Assembly: GCA_963932465.1 (NCBI GenBank)
Contig: OZ010800.1
Location: 92,148,307-92,212,306 of the forward strand
Reading direction: 5' to 3'
From: Maratus speciosus
Lineage: Eukaryota; Arthropoda; Arachnida; Araneae; Salticidae
Length of the DNA: 64,000 nucleotides
Shown: one piece after another, positions 1 through 9,710 of the stretch
How the letters are laid out: every line of letters starts with the position of its first letter
Position numbering within the stretch: the stretch's first letter is position 1
The notes under the pieces: generated by a model
Database searches by the model: none
What the model was told of the DNA's origin: nothing
The model's input: only the letters and a program-made list of their open reading frames with translations
Position numbers and translations under genes: made by a program

Positions 1-447
1 TACTTTTCTCAGCATTTTTTGTTGTTGTTGTGGGGCACCTTTATAGTTTAGGCTTTTGTCTCACTTCTCCCAACTGACGTTGACGAATTTCGGACACGCA
101 TTACTGAAGCCGTTCAAAGAGTCACTATGTACATGCTGAAAAATGATTTGTTCATCAATAGACATTTAAATAAAATTTAAATCTTGAAAATGATAATCAG
201 AATTTTTCTTTATTTATCGAATTTTAACACTGTAAAGAAAAAATATACAGGATGTACATAAATGATTATCGCAAATTTATAGGACTATTATAAGAAAAAA
301 AAAGTACAACCTTGGTGCTCACCGTAAGTAAAATATAACGGGTAAAACTTTAAATCCAACACAGTTATGAGTGCTCAGTGTGAGCCCCTCCAGATAAACG
401 AACAATATAGAGCCGGTACGATAGCTCATCCCATACTTTTCTCAGCA

Positions 448-469
448 TTTTGTTTTGTTGTTGTTGTGG
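448..469 (+). repeat. Variable T-run/GTT microsatellite, representative copy
   Basis: Each monomer has a T-run of about 6-12 followed by two to five GTT units before GTGGGGCAC. Forms seen include TTTTGTTTTGTTG, TTTCTGTTTTTG, TATTATTTTTTTG, TTTTTGTATTTG and TTTTTGTTGATGTTG (near 54267). It is the main source of monomer length variation, with the A-run before GTACAACC. Its length sets whether the upstream ATG is in frame with the downstream fossil coding stretch. Confidence 0.85.
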
Positions 470-599
470 GGCACCGTTATAGTTTAGGCGTTTGTCTCAC
501 TTCTCCCAACTGACGTTGACGAATTTCGGACACGCATTACTGAAGCCGTTCAAAGAGTCACTATGTACATGCTGAAAAATGATTTGTTCATCAATAGAC

Positions 600-618
600 A
601 TTTAAATAAAATTTAAAT
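600..618. repeat. ATTTAAAT pair (hairpin-capable), representative copy
   Basis: The sequence ATTTAAAT, AAA, ATTTAAAT forms two identical 8-bp palindromes separated by three bases. It is therefore both a direct and an inverted repeat, and could extrude a short hairpin. It recurs at this place in essentially every monomer and is among the least variable parts. Only one change was noticed, AAATAATATTTAAAT near 22048. Confidence 0.8.
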
Positions 619-2601
619 CTTGAAAATGATAATCAGAATTTTTCTTTATTTATCGAATTTTAACACTATAAAGAAAAAATATACAGGATGTACATAAATG
701 ATTATCGCAAATTTATAGGACTATTATAAGAAAACAAAAAAAAGTACAACCTTGGTGCTCACCGTAAGTAAAATATAACAGGTAAAACTTTAAATCCAAC
801 ACAGTTATGAGTGCTCAGTGTGAGCCTCTCCAGATAAACGAACAATATAGAGCACGTACGCTAGCTCATCCCATACTTTTCTCAGCATTTTTTGTTGTTG
901 TTGTGGGGCACCTTTATAGTTTAGGCTTTTGTCTCACTTCTCCCAACTGACTTTGACGAATTTCGGACACACATTACTGAAGCCGTTCTAAGAGTCACTA
1001 TGTACATGCTGAAAAATGATTTGTTCATCAATAGACATTTAAATAAAATTTAAATCTTGAAAATGATAATCAGAATTTTTCTTTATTTATCGAATTTTAA
1101 CACTATAAAGAAAAAATATACAGGATGTACATAAATGATTATCGCAAATTTATAGGACTATTATAAGAAAACAAAAAAAAGTACAACCTTGGTGCTCACC
1201 GTAAGTAAAATATAACAGGTAAAACTTTAAATCCAACACAGTTATGAGTGCTCAGTGTGAGCCCCTCCAGATAAACGAACAATATAGAGCCGGTACGATA
1301 GCTCATCCCATACTTTTCTCAGCATTTTTTTCTGTTTTTGTGGGGCACAGTTATAGTTTAGGCGTTTGTCTCACTTCTCCCAACTGACGTTGACGAATTT
1401 CGGACACGCATTACTGAAGCCGTTCAAAGAGTCACTATGTACATGCTGAAAAATGATTTGTTCATCAATAGACATTTAAATAAAATTTAAATCTTGAAAA
1501 TGATAATCAGAATTTTTCTTTATTTATCGAATTTTAACACTATAAAGAAAAAATATACAGGATGTACATAAATGATTATCGCAAATTTATAGGACTATTA
1601 TAAGAAAACAAAAGAAAAGTACAACCTTGGTGCTCACCGTAAGTAAAATATAACAGGTAAAACTTTAAATCCAACACAGTTATGAGTGCTCAGTGTGAGC
1701 CTCTCCAGATAAACGAACAATATAGAGCCCGTACGCTAGCTCATCCCATACATTTCTCAGCATTTTTTGTTGTTGTTGTGGGGCACCTTTATAGTTTAGG
1801 CTTTTGTCTCACTTCTCCCAACTGACTTTGACGAATTTCGGACACGCATTACTGAAGCCGTTCTAAGAGTCACTATGTACATGCTGAAAAATGATTTGTT
1901 CATCAATAGACATTTAAATAAAATTTAAATCTTGAAAATGATAATCAGAATTTTTCTTTATTTATCGAATTTTAACACTATAAAGGAAAAATATACAGGA
2001 TGTACATAAATGATTATCGCAAATTTATAGGACTATTATAAGAAAACAAAAAAAAGTACAACCTTGGTGCTCACCGTAAGTAAAATATAACAGGTAAAAC
2101 TTTAAATCCAACACAGTTATGAGTGCTCAGTGTGAGCCCCTCCAGATAAACGAACAATATAGAGCCGGTACGATAGCTCATCCCATACTTTTCTCAGCAT
2201 TTTTTTTGTTGTTGTTGTGGGGCACAGTTATAGTTTAGGCGTTTGTCTCACTTCTCCCAACTGACGTTGACGAATTTCGGACACGCATTACTGAAGCCGT
2301 TCAATGAGTCACTATGTACATGCTGAAAAATGATTTGTTCATCAATAGACATTTAAATAAAATTTAAATCTTGAAAATGATAATCAGAATTTTTCTTTAT
2401 TTATCGAATTTTAACACTATAAAGAAAAAATATACAGGATGTACATAAATGATTATCGCAAATTTATAGGACTATTATAAGAAAACAAAAAAAAGTACAA
2501 CCTTGGTGCTCACCGTAAGTAAAATATAACAGGTAAAACTTTAAATCCAACACAGTTATGAGTGCTCAGTGTGAGCCCCTCCAGATAAACGAACAATATA
2601 G

Positions 2602-2805
2602 AGCCGGTACGCTAGCTCATCCCATACTTTTCTCAGTATTATTTTTTTGTTGTTGTGGGGCACCGTTATAGTTTATGCGTTTGTCTCACTTCTCCCAACT
2701 GACGTTGACGAATTTCGGACACGCATTACTGAAGCCGATCAAAGAGTCACTATGTACATGCTGAAAAATGATTTGTTCATCAATAGACATTTAAATAAAA
2801 TTTAA
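2602..2805 (+). pseudogene. Fossil C-terminal piece of a Tc1/mariner-like transposase inside the monomer
   Basis: An open frame of 67 codons runs from just after a TAG (2599-2601) to a TAA at 2803, with no start codon. It reads ...I-I-F-L-L-L-W-G-T-V-I-V-Y-A, then L-L-P-T-D-V-D-E-F-R-T-R-I-T-E-A, then a Met-rich end ...T-M-Y-M-L-K-N. In Tc1/mariner-type transposases a hydrophobic F-L-W-G stretch follows the third catalytic acidic residue, then V-Y, a P-T-(N/S/D)-x-x-E-L-(R/K)-x-R-I-x-x-(A/E) helix and an M-L motif. The spacing and order here fit that pattern. The catalytic residues and the tail after M-L-K-N are missing, so this is a relic. The match is from memory of the family, without a search. 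Confidence 0.5.
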
Positions 2806-3502
2806 ATCTTGAAAATGATAATCAGAATTTTTCTTTATTTATCGAATTTTAACACTATAAAGAAAAAATATACAGGATGTACATAAATGATTATCGCAAA
2901 TTTATAGGACTATTATAAGAAAACAAAAAAAAAGTACAACCTTGGTGCTCACCGTAAGTAAAATATAACGGGGAAAACTTTAAATCCAACACAGTTATGA
3001 GTGCTCAGTGTGAGCCCCTCCAGATAAACGAACAATATAGAGCCGGTACGATAGCTCTTACCATACTTTTCTCAGCATTTTTTTTTTGTTGTTGTGGGGC
3101 ACCGTTATAGTTTAGGCGTTTGTCTCACTTCTCCCAACTGACGTTGACGAATTTCGGACACGCATTACTGAAGCCGTTCAAAGAGTCACTATGTACATGC
3201 TGAAAAATGATTTGTTCATCAATAGACATTTAAATAAAATTTAAATCTTGAAAATGATAATCAGAATTTTTCTTTATTTATCGAATTTTAACACTATAAA
3301 GAAAAAATATACAGGATGTACATAAATGATTATCGCAAATTTATAGGACTATTATAAGAAAACAAAAAAAAAGTGCAACCTTGGTGCTCACCGTAAGTAA
3401 AATATAACGGGTAAAACTTTAAATCCAACACAGTTATGAGTGCTCAGTGTGAGCCTCTCCAGATAAACGAACAATATAGAGCCGGTACGCTAGCTCATCC
3501 CA

Positions 3503-6327
3503 TACTTTTCTCAGCATTTTTTGTTGTTGTTGTGGGGCACCTTTATAGTTTAGGCTTTTGTCTCACTTCTCCCAACTGACGTTGACGAATTTCGGACACG
3601 CATTACTGAAGCCGTTCAAAGAGTCACTATGTACATGCTGAAAAATGATTTGTTCATCAATAGACATTTAAATAAAATTTAAATCTTGAAAATGATAATC
3701 AGAATTTTTCTTTATTTATCGAATTTTAACACTGTAAAGAAAAAATATACAGGATGTACATAAATGATTATCGCAAATTTATAGGACTATTATAAGAAAA
3801 AAAAAGTACAACCTTGGTGCTCACCGTAAGTAAAATATAACGGGTAAAACTTTAAATCCAACACAGTTATGAGTGCTCAGTGTGAGCCCCTCCAGATAAA
3901 CGAACAATATAGAGCCGGTACGATAGCTCATCCCATACTTTTCTCAGCATTTTGTTTTGTTGTTGTTGTGGGGCACCGTTATAGTTTAGGCGTTTGTCTC
4001 ACTTCTCCCAACTGACGTTGACGAATTTCGGACACGCATTACTGAAGCCGTTCAAAGAGTCACTATGTACATGCTGAAAAATGATTTGTTCATCAATAGA
4101 CATTTAAATAAAATTTAAATCTTGAAAATGATAATCAGAATTTTTCTTTATTTATCGAATTTTAACACTATAAAGAAAAAATATACAGGATGTACATAAA
4201 TGATTATCGCAAATTTATAGGACTATTATAAGAAAACAAAAAAAAGTACAACCTTGGTGCTCACCGTAAGTAAAATATAACAGGTAAAACTTTAAATCCA
4301 ACACAGTTATGAGTGCTCAGTGTGAGCCTCTCCAGATAAACGAACAATATAGAGCACGTACGCTAGCTCATCCCATACTTTTCTCAGCATTTTTTGTTGT
4401 TGTTGTGGGGCACCTTTATAGTTTAGGCTTTTGTCTCACTTCTCCCAACTGACTTTGACGAATTTCGGACACACATTACTGAAGCCGTTCTAAGAGTCAC
4501 TATGTACATGCTGAAAAATGATTTGTTCATCAATAGACATTTAAATAAAATTTAAATCTTGAAAATGATAATCAGAATTTTTCTTTATTTATCGAATTTT
4601 AACACTATAAAGAAAAAATATACAGGATGTACATAAATGATTATCGCAAATTTATAGGACTATTATAAGAAAACAAAAAAAAGTACAACCTTGGTGCTCA
4701 CCGTAAGTAAAATATAACAGGTAAAACTTTAAATCCAACACAGTTATGAGTGCTCAGTGTGAGCCCCTCCAGATAAACGAACAATATAGAGCCGGTACGA
4801 TAGCTCATCCCATACTTTTCTCAGCATTTTTTTCTGTTTTTGTGGGGCACAGTTATAGTTTAGGCGTTTGTCTCACTTCTCCCAACTGACGTTGACGAAT
4901 TTCGGACACGCATTACTGAAGCCGTTCAAAGAGTCACTATGTACATGCTGAAAAATGATTTGTTCATCAATAGACATTTAAATAAAATTTAAATCTTGAA
5001 AATGATAATCAGAATTTTTCTTTATTTATCGAATTTTAACACTATAAAGAAAAAATATACAGGATGTACATAAATGATTATCGCAAATTTATAGGACTAT
5101 TATAAGAAAACAAAAGAAAAGTACAACCTTGGTGCTCACCGTAAGTAAAATATAACAGGTAAAACTTTAAATCCAACACAGTTATGAGTGCTCAGTGTGA
5201 GCCTCTCCAGATAAACGAACAATATAGAGCCCGTACGCTAGCTCATCCCATACATTTCTCAGCATTTTTTGTTGTTGTTGTGGGGCACCTTTATAGTTTA
5301 GGCTTTTGTCTCACTTCTCCCAACTGACTTTGACGAATTTCGGACACGCATTACTGAAGCCGTTCTAAGAGTCACTATGTACATGCTGAAAAATGATTTG
5401 TTCATCAATAGACATTTAAATAAAATTTAAATCTTGAAAATGATAATCAGAATTTTTCTTTATTTATCGAATTTTAACACTATAAAGGAAAAATATACAG
5501 GATGTACATAAATGATTATCGCAAATTTATAGGACTATTATAAGAAAACAAAAAAAAGTACAACCTTGGTGCTCACCGTAAGTAAAATATAACAGGTAAA
5601 ACTTTAAATCCAACACAGTTATGAGTGCTCAGTGTGAGCCCCTCCAGATAAACGAACAATATAGAGCCGGTACGATAGCTCATCCCATACTTTTCTCAGC
5701 ATTTTTTTTGTTGTTGTTGTGGGGCACAGTTATAGTTTAGGCGTTTGTCTCACTTCTCCCAACTGACGTTGACGAATTTCGGACACGCATTACTGAAGCC
5801 GTTCAATGAGTCACTATGTACATGCTGAAAAATGATTTGTTCATCAATAGACATTTAAATAAAATTTAAATCTTGAAAATGATAATCAGAATTTTTCTTT
5901 ATTTATCGAATTTTAACACTATAAAGAAAAAATATACAGGATGTACATAAATGATTATCGCAAATTTATAGGACTATTATAAGAAAACAAAAAAAAGTAC
6001 AACCTTGGTGCTCACCGTAAGTAAAATATAACAGGTAAAACTTTAAATCCAACACAGTTATGAGTGCTCAGTGTGAGCCCCTCCAGATAAACGAACAATA
6101 TAGAGCCGGTACGCTAGCTCATCCCATACTTTTCTCAGTATTATTTTTTTGTTGTTGTGGGGCACCGTTATAGTTTATGCGTTTGTCTCACTTCTCCCAA
6201 CTGACGTTGACGAATTTCGGACACGCATTACTGAAGCCGATCAAAGAGTCACTATGTACATGCTGAAAAATGATTTGTTCATCAATAGACATTTAAATAA
6301 AATTTAAATCTTGAAAATGATAATCAG
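3503..6327 (+). repeat. 8-monomer higher-order repeat, copy 2 (partial)
   Basis: This repeats 1-2825 at a constant offset of 3502 bp, with phase words at 3866, 4306, 5618 and 6057. I saw no substitution or net indel by eye. The match stops at 6328, where copy 2 reads CAGACATTTTCTTTATATATCG against CAGAATTTTTCTTTATTTATCG in copy 1. The array then continues with a different monomer order instead of the CTCTTACCAT monomer. Such near-identity implies a very recent unequal exchange, or an assembly duplication. Confidence 0.92.
6104..6307 (+). pseudogene. Same transposase fossil, identical copy in HOR copy 2
   Basis: This is the 3502-bp-shifted duplicate of the fossil at 2602. It has the same TATTATTTTTTTG tract, GTTTATGCG (Tyr codon rather than stop) and GATCAAAGAG, so the 67-codon frame stays open to its TAA at 6305. 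It has no start codon or promoter of its own, and its preservation follows from the recent HOR duplication rather than from selection. Confidence 0.48.
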
Positions 6328-9300
6328 ACATTTTCTTTATATATCGAATTTTAACACTATAAAGAAAAAATATACAGGATGTACATAAATGAATATCGCA
6401 AATTTATAGGACTATTATAAGAAAACAAAAAAAAAAGTACAACCTTGGTGCTCACCGTAAGTAAAATATAACAGGTAAAACTTTAAATCCAACACAGTTA
6501 TGAGTGCTCAGTGTGAGCCTCTCCAGATAAACGAACAATATAGAGCCGGTACGCTAGCTCATCCCATAGCTCAGCATTTTTTGTTGTTGTTGTGGGGCAC
6601 CTTTATAGTTTAGGCTTTTGTCTCACTTCTCCCAACTGACGTTGACGAATTTCGGACACGGATTACTGAAGCCGTTCAAAGAGTCACTATGTACATGCTG
6701 AAAAATGATTTGTTCATCAATAGACATTTAAATAAAATTTAAATCTTGAAAATGATAATCAGAATTTTTCTTTATTTATCGAATTTTAACACTATAAAGA
6801 AAAAATATACAGGATGTACATAAATGATTATCACAAATTTATAGGACTATTATAAGAAAACAAAAAAAAGTACAACCTTGGTGCTCACCGTAAGTAAAAT
6901 ATAACAGGTAAAACTTTAAATCCAACACTGTTATGAGTGCTCAGTGTGGGCCCCTCCAGATAAACGAACAGTATAGAGCCGGTACGATAGCTCATCCCAT
7001 ACTTTTCTCAGCATTTTTTTTTGTTGTTGTGGGGCACAGTTATGGTTTAGGCGTTTGTCTCACTTCTCCCAACGGACGTTGACGAATTTCGGACACGCAT
7101 TACTGAAGCCGTTCAAAGAGTCACTATGTACATGCTGAAAAATGATTTGTTCATCAATAGACATTTAAATAAAATTTAAATCTTGAAAATGATAATCAGA
7201 ATTTTTCTTTATTTATCGAATTTTAACACTATAAAGAAAAAATGTACAGGATGTACATAAATGATTATCGGAAATTTATAGGACTATTATAAGAAAACAA
7301 AAAAAAAAGTACAACCTTGGTGCTCACCGTATGTAAAATATAACAGGTAAAACTTTAAATCCAACACAGTTATGAGTGCTCAGTGTGAGCCCCTCCAGAT
7401 AAACGAACAATATAGAGCCGGTACAATAGCTCATCCCATACTTTTTTCAGCATTTTTTTTTTTGTATTTGTGGGGCACCGTTATAGTTTAGGCGTTTGTC
7501 TCACTTCTCCCAACTGACGTTGACGAATTTCGGACACGCATTACTGAAGCCGTTCAATGAGTCACTATGTACATGCTGAAAAATGACTTGTTCATCAATA
7601 GACATTTAAATAAAATTTAAATCTTAAAAATGATAATCAGAATTTTTCTTTATTTATCGAATTTTAACACTATAAAGAAAAAATATACAGGATGTACATA
7701 AATGATTATCGCAAATTTATAGGACTATTATAAGAAAACAAAAAAAAGTACAACCTTGGTGCTCACCGTAAGTAAAATATAACAGGTAAAACTTTAAATC
7801 CAACACAGTTATGAGTGCTCAGTGTGAGCCCCTCCAGATAAACGAACAATATAGAGCCAGTACGCTAGCTCATCCCATACTTTTCTCAGTATTATTTTTT
7901 TGTTGTTGCGGGGCACCGTTATAGTTTATGCGTTTGTCTCACTTCTCCCAACTGACGTTGACGAATTTCGGACACGCATTACTGAAGCCGATCAAAGAGT
8001 CACTATGTACATGCTGAAAAATGATTTGTTCATCAATAGACATTTAAATAAAATTTAAATCTTGAAAATGATAATCAGACATTTTCTTTATATATCGAAT
8101 TTTAACACTATAAAGAAAAAATATACAGGATGTACATAAATGAATATCGCAAATTTATAGGACTATTATAAGAAAACAAAAAAAAAGTACAACCTTGGTG
8201 CTCACCGTAAGTAAAATATAACAGGTAAAACTTTAAATCCAACACAGTTATGAGTGCTCAGTGTGAGCCTCTCCAGATAAACAAACAATATAGAGCCGGT
8301 ACGCTAGCTCATCCCATAGCTCAGCATTTTTTGTTGTTGTTGTGGGGCACCTTTATAGTTTAGGCTTTTGTCTCACTTCTCCCAACTGACGTTGACGAAT
8401 TTCGGACACGGATTACTGAAGCCGATCAAAGAGTCACTATGTACATGCTGAAAAATGATTTGTTCATCAATAGACATTTAAATAAAATTTAAATCTTGAA
8501 AATGATAATCAGAATTTTTCTTTATTTATCGAATTTTAACACTATAAAGAAAAAATGTACAGGATGTACATAAATGATTATCGGAAATTTATAGGACTAT
8601 TATAAGAAAACAAAAAAAAAAGTACAACCTTGGTGCTCACCGTAAGTAAAATATAACAAGTAAAACTTTAAATCCAACACAGTTATGAGTGCTCAGTGTG
8701 AGCCCCTCCAGATAAACGAACAATATAGAGCCGGTACAATAGCTCATCCCATACTTTTCTCAGCATTTTTTTTTTGTTGTTGTGGGGCACCGTTATAGTT
8801 TAGGCGTTTGTCTCACTTCTCCCAACTGACGTTGACGAATTTCGGACACGGATTACTGAAGCCGATCAAAGAGTCACTATGTACATGCTGAAAAATGATT
8901 TGTTCATCAATAGACATTTAAATAAAATTTAAATCTTGAAAATGATAATCAGAATTTTTCTTTATTTATCGAATTTTAACACTATAAAGAAAAAATATAC
9001 AGGATGTACATAAATGATTATCACAAATTTATAGGACTATTATAAGAAAACAAAAAAAAGTACAACCTTGGTGCTCACCGTAAGTAAAATATAACAGGTA
9101 AAACTTTAAATCCAACACTGTTATGAGTGCTCAGTGTGAGCCCCTCCAGATAAACGAACAGTATAGAGCCGGTACGATAGCTCATCCCATACTTTTCTCA
9201 GCATTTTTTTTTTTGTTGTTGTGGGGCACAGTTATAGTTTAGGCGTTTGTCTCACTTCTCCCAACGGACGTTGACGAATTTCGGACACGCATTACTGAAG

Positions 9301-9710
9301 CCGTTCAAAGAGTCACTATGTACATGCTAAAAAATGATTTGTTCATCAATAGACATTTAAATAAAATTTAAATCTTGAAAATGATAATCAGAATTTTTCT
9401 TTATTTATCGAATTTTAACACTATAAAGAAAAAATGTACAGGATGTACATAAATGATTATCGCAAATTTATAGGACTATTATAAGAAAACAAAAAAAAGT
9501 ACAATCTTGGTGCTCACCGTAAGTAAAATATAACAGGTAAAACTTTAAATCCAACACAGTTATGAGTGCTCAGTGTGAGCCCCTCCAGATAAACGAACAA
9601 TATAGAGCCGGTACAATAGCTCATCCCATACTTTTCTCAGCATTTTTTTTTTGTTGTTGTGGAGCACCGTTATAGTTTAGGCGTTTGTCTCACTTCTCCC
9701 AACTGACGTT
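6328..9710 (+). repeat. Mixed-subfamily stretch between the two HOR zones
   Basis: About eight monomers, in order: CATAGCTCAG type (6565), ACACTGTTATG with GGGCCCC, CAATAGCTC with TTTGTATTTG and GACTTGTTC, the TATTATTTTTTTG type with a GCGGGGCACC variant, CATAGCTCAG again (8315), CAATAGCTC, ACACTGTTATG, and the leading part of the CAATAGCTC monomer that carries ACGATTTTAGG. The two CATAGCTCAG monomers lie 1750 bp (four periods) apart and share the upstream ACATTTTCTTTATATATCG and GAATATCG variants. This suggests a partial 4-monomer repetition. No gene is seen. Confidence 0.85.
7855..8058 (+). pseudogene. Same transposase fossil, open copy with private variants
   Basis: A monomer of the same subfamily (phase word at 7808) carries the tract TATTATTTTTTTGTTGTTG, GCGGGGCACC (TGG changed to CGG, so the Trp of L-W-G becomes Arg) and GTTTATGCG. 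The frame remains open to the TAA at 8056. Loss of the conserved Trp with the frame kept open is consistent with neutral drift. Its copy in the second 18-kb segment has the same GCGGGG change. Confidence 0.42.

Larger units (their letters stand above)
364..803 (+). repeat. Representative satellite monomer (440 bp) with internal map
   Basis: This is the first complete monomer in the chosen phase. In order it contains a conserved 5' part with an ATG at 367 and CCTCCAGATAAACGAACAA, then a T/GTT tract (about 448-469) ending in TGTGGGGCAC. Next comes the fossil coding stretch through CCCAACTGACGTTGACGAAT, followed by the ATTTAAAT-AAA-ATTTAAAT element at 600-618. An AT-rich stretch follows, then TACAGGATGTACATAAATG from 682, a variable A-run (731-743) and GTACAACCTTGGTGCTCACC. 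Subfamilies differ by linked markers: CATAGCTCAG (4-bp deletion), CATAATTTTC, CTCTTACCAT, GCTCAGAAAG, ACGATTTTAGG and ACACTGTTATG with CAACGGACG. The choice of first base is arbitrary. Confidence 0.95.
1..3502 (+). repeat. 8-monomer higher-order repeat, copy 1
   Basis: The sequence starting at 1 (TACTTTTCTCAGCA, 6-T/GTT tract, CCTTTATAG) restarts at 3503, so the unit is 3502 bp, or eight monomers. Marker monomers recur in the same order: the TTTTGTTTTGTTG tract, AGAGCACGTACG, the TTTCTGTTTTTG tract, CATACATTTCTC, GTTCAATGAG and TATTATTTTTTTG. The last monomers (ACGGGGAAAAC and CTCTTACCAT) are present here but not at the end of copy 2. The first base is the window edge, so the true HOR boundary is unknown. 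Confidence 0.93.

Noticed and set aside
364..440. A tRNA-derived (SINE-like) head, because GGTACGATAGC resembles a B box
   Set aside because: The core differs from GGTTCGANNCC, no A box lies at the right distance upstream, and no cloverleaf can be drawn.
520..545. A CENP-B box-like site around AATTTCGGACACGCATTA
   Set aside because: TTCG is present, but the required A and CGGG at fixed spacing are not, so the pattern NTTCGNNNNANNCGGGN is not met.
736..760. A-run as a retroposon poly-A tail
   Set aside because: The A-run is interrupted by a C, lies inside every monomer at the same place, and is not flanked by target-site duplications; it behaves as a satellite-internal homopolymer.
2996..3440. 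A possible previously undescribed defence or gene system in the window
   Set aside because: No reading frame beyond the fossil stretch is present on either strand. The array has no room for an unlisted gene, so the interest lies in satellite structure and origin only.
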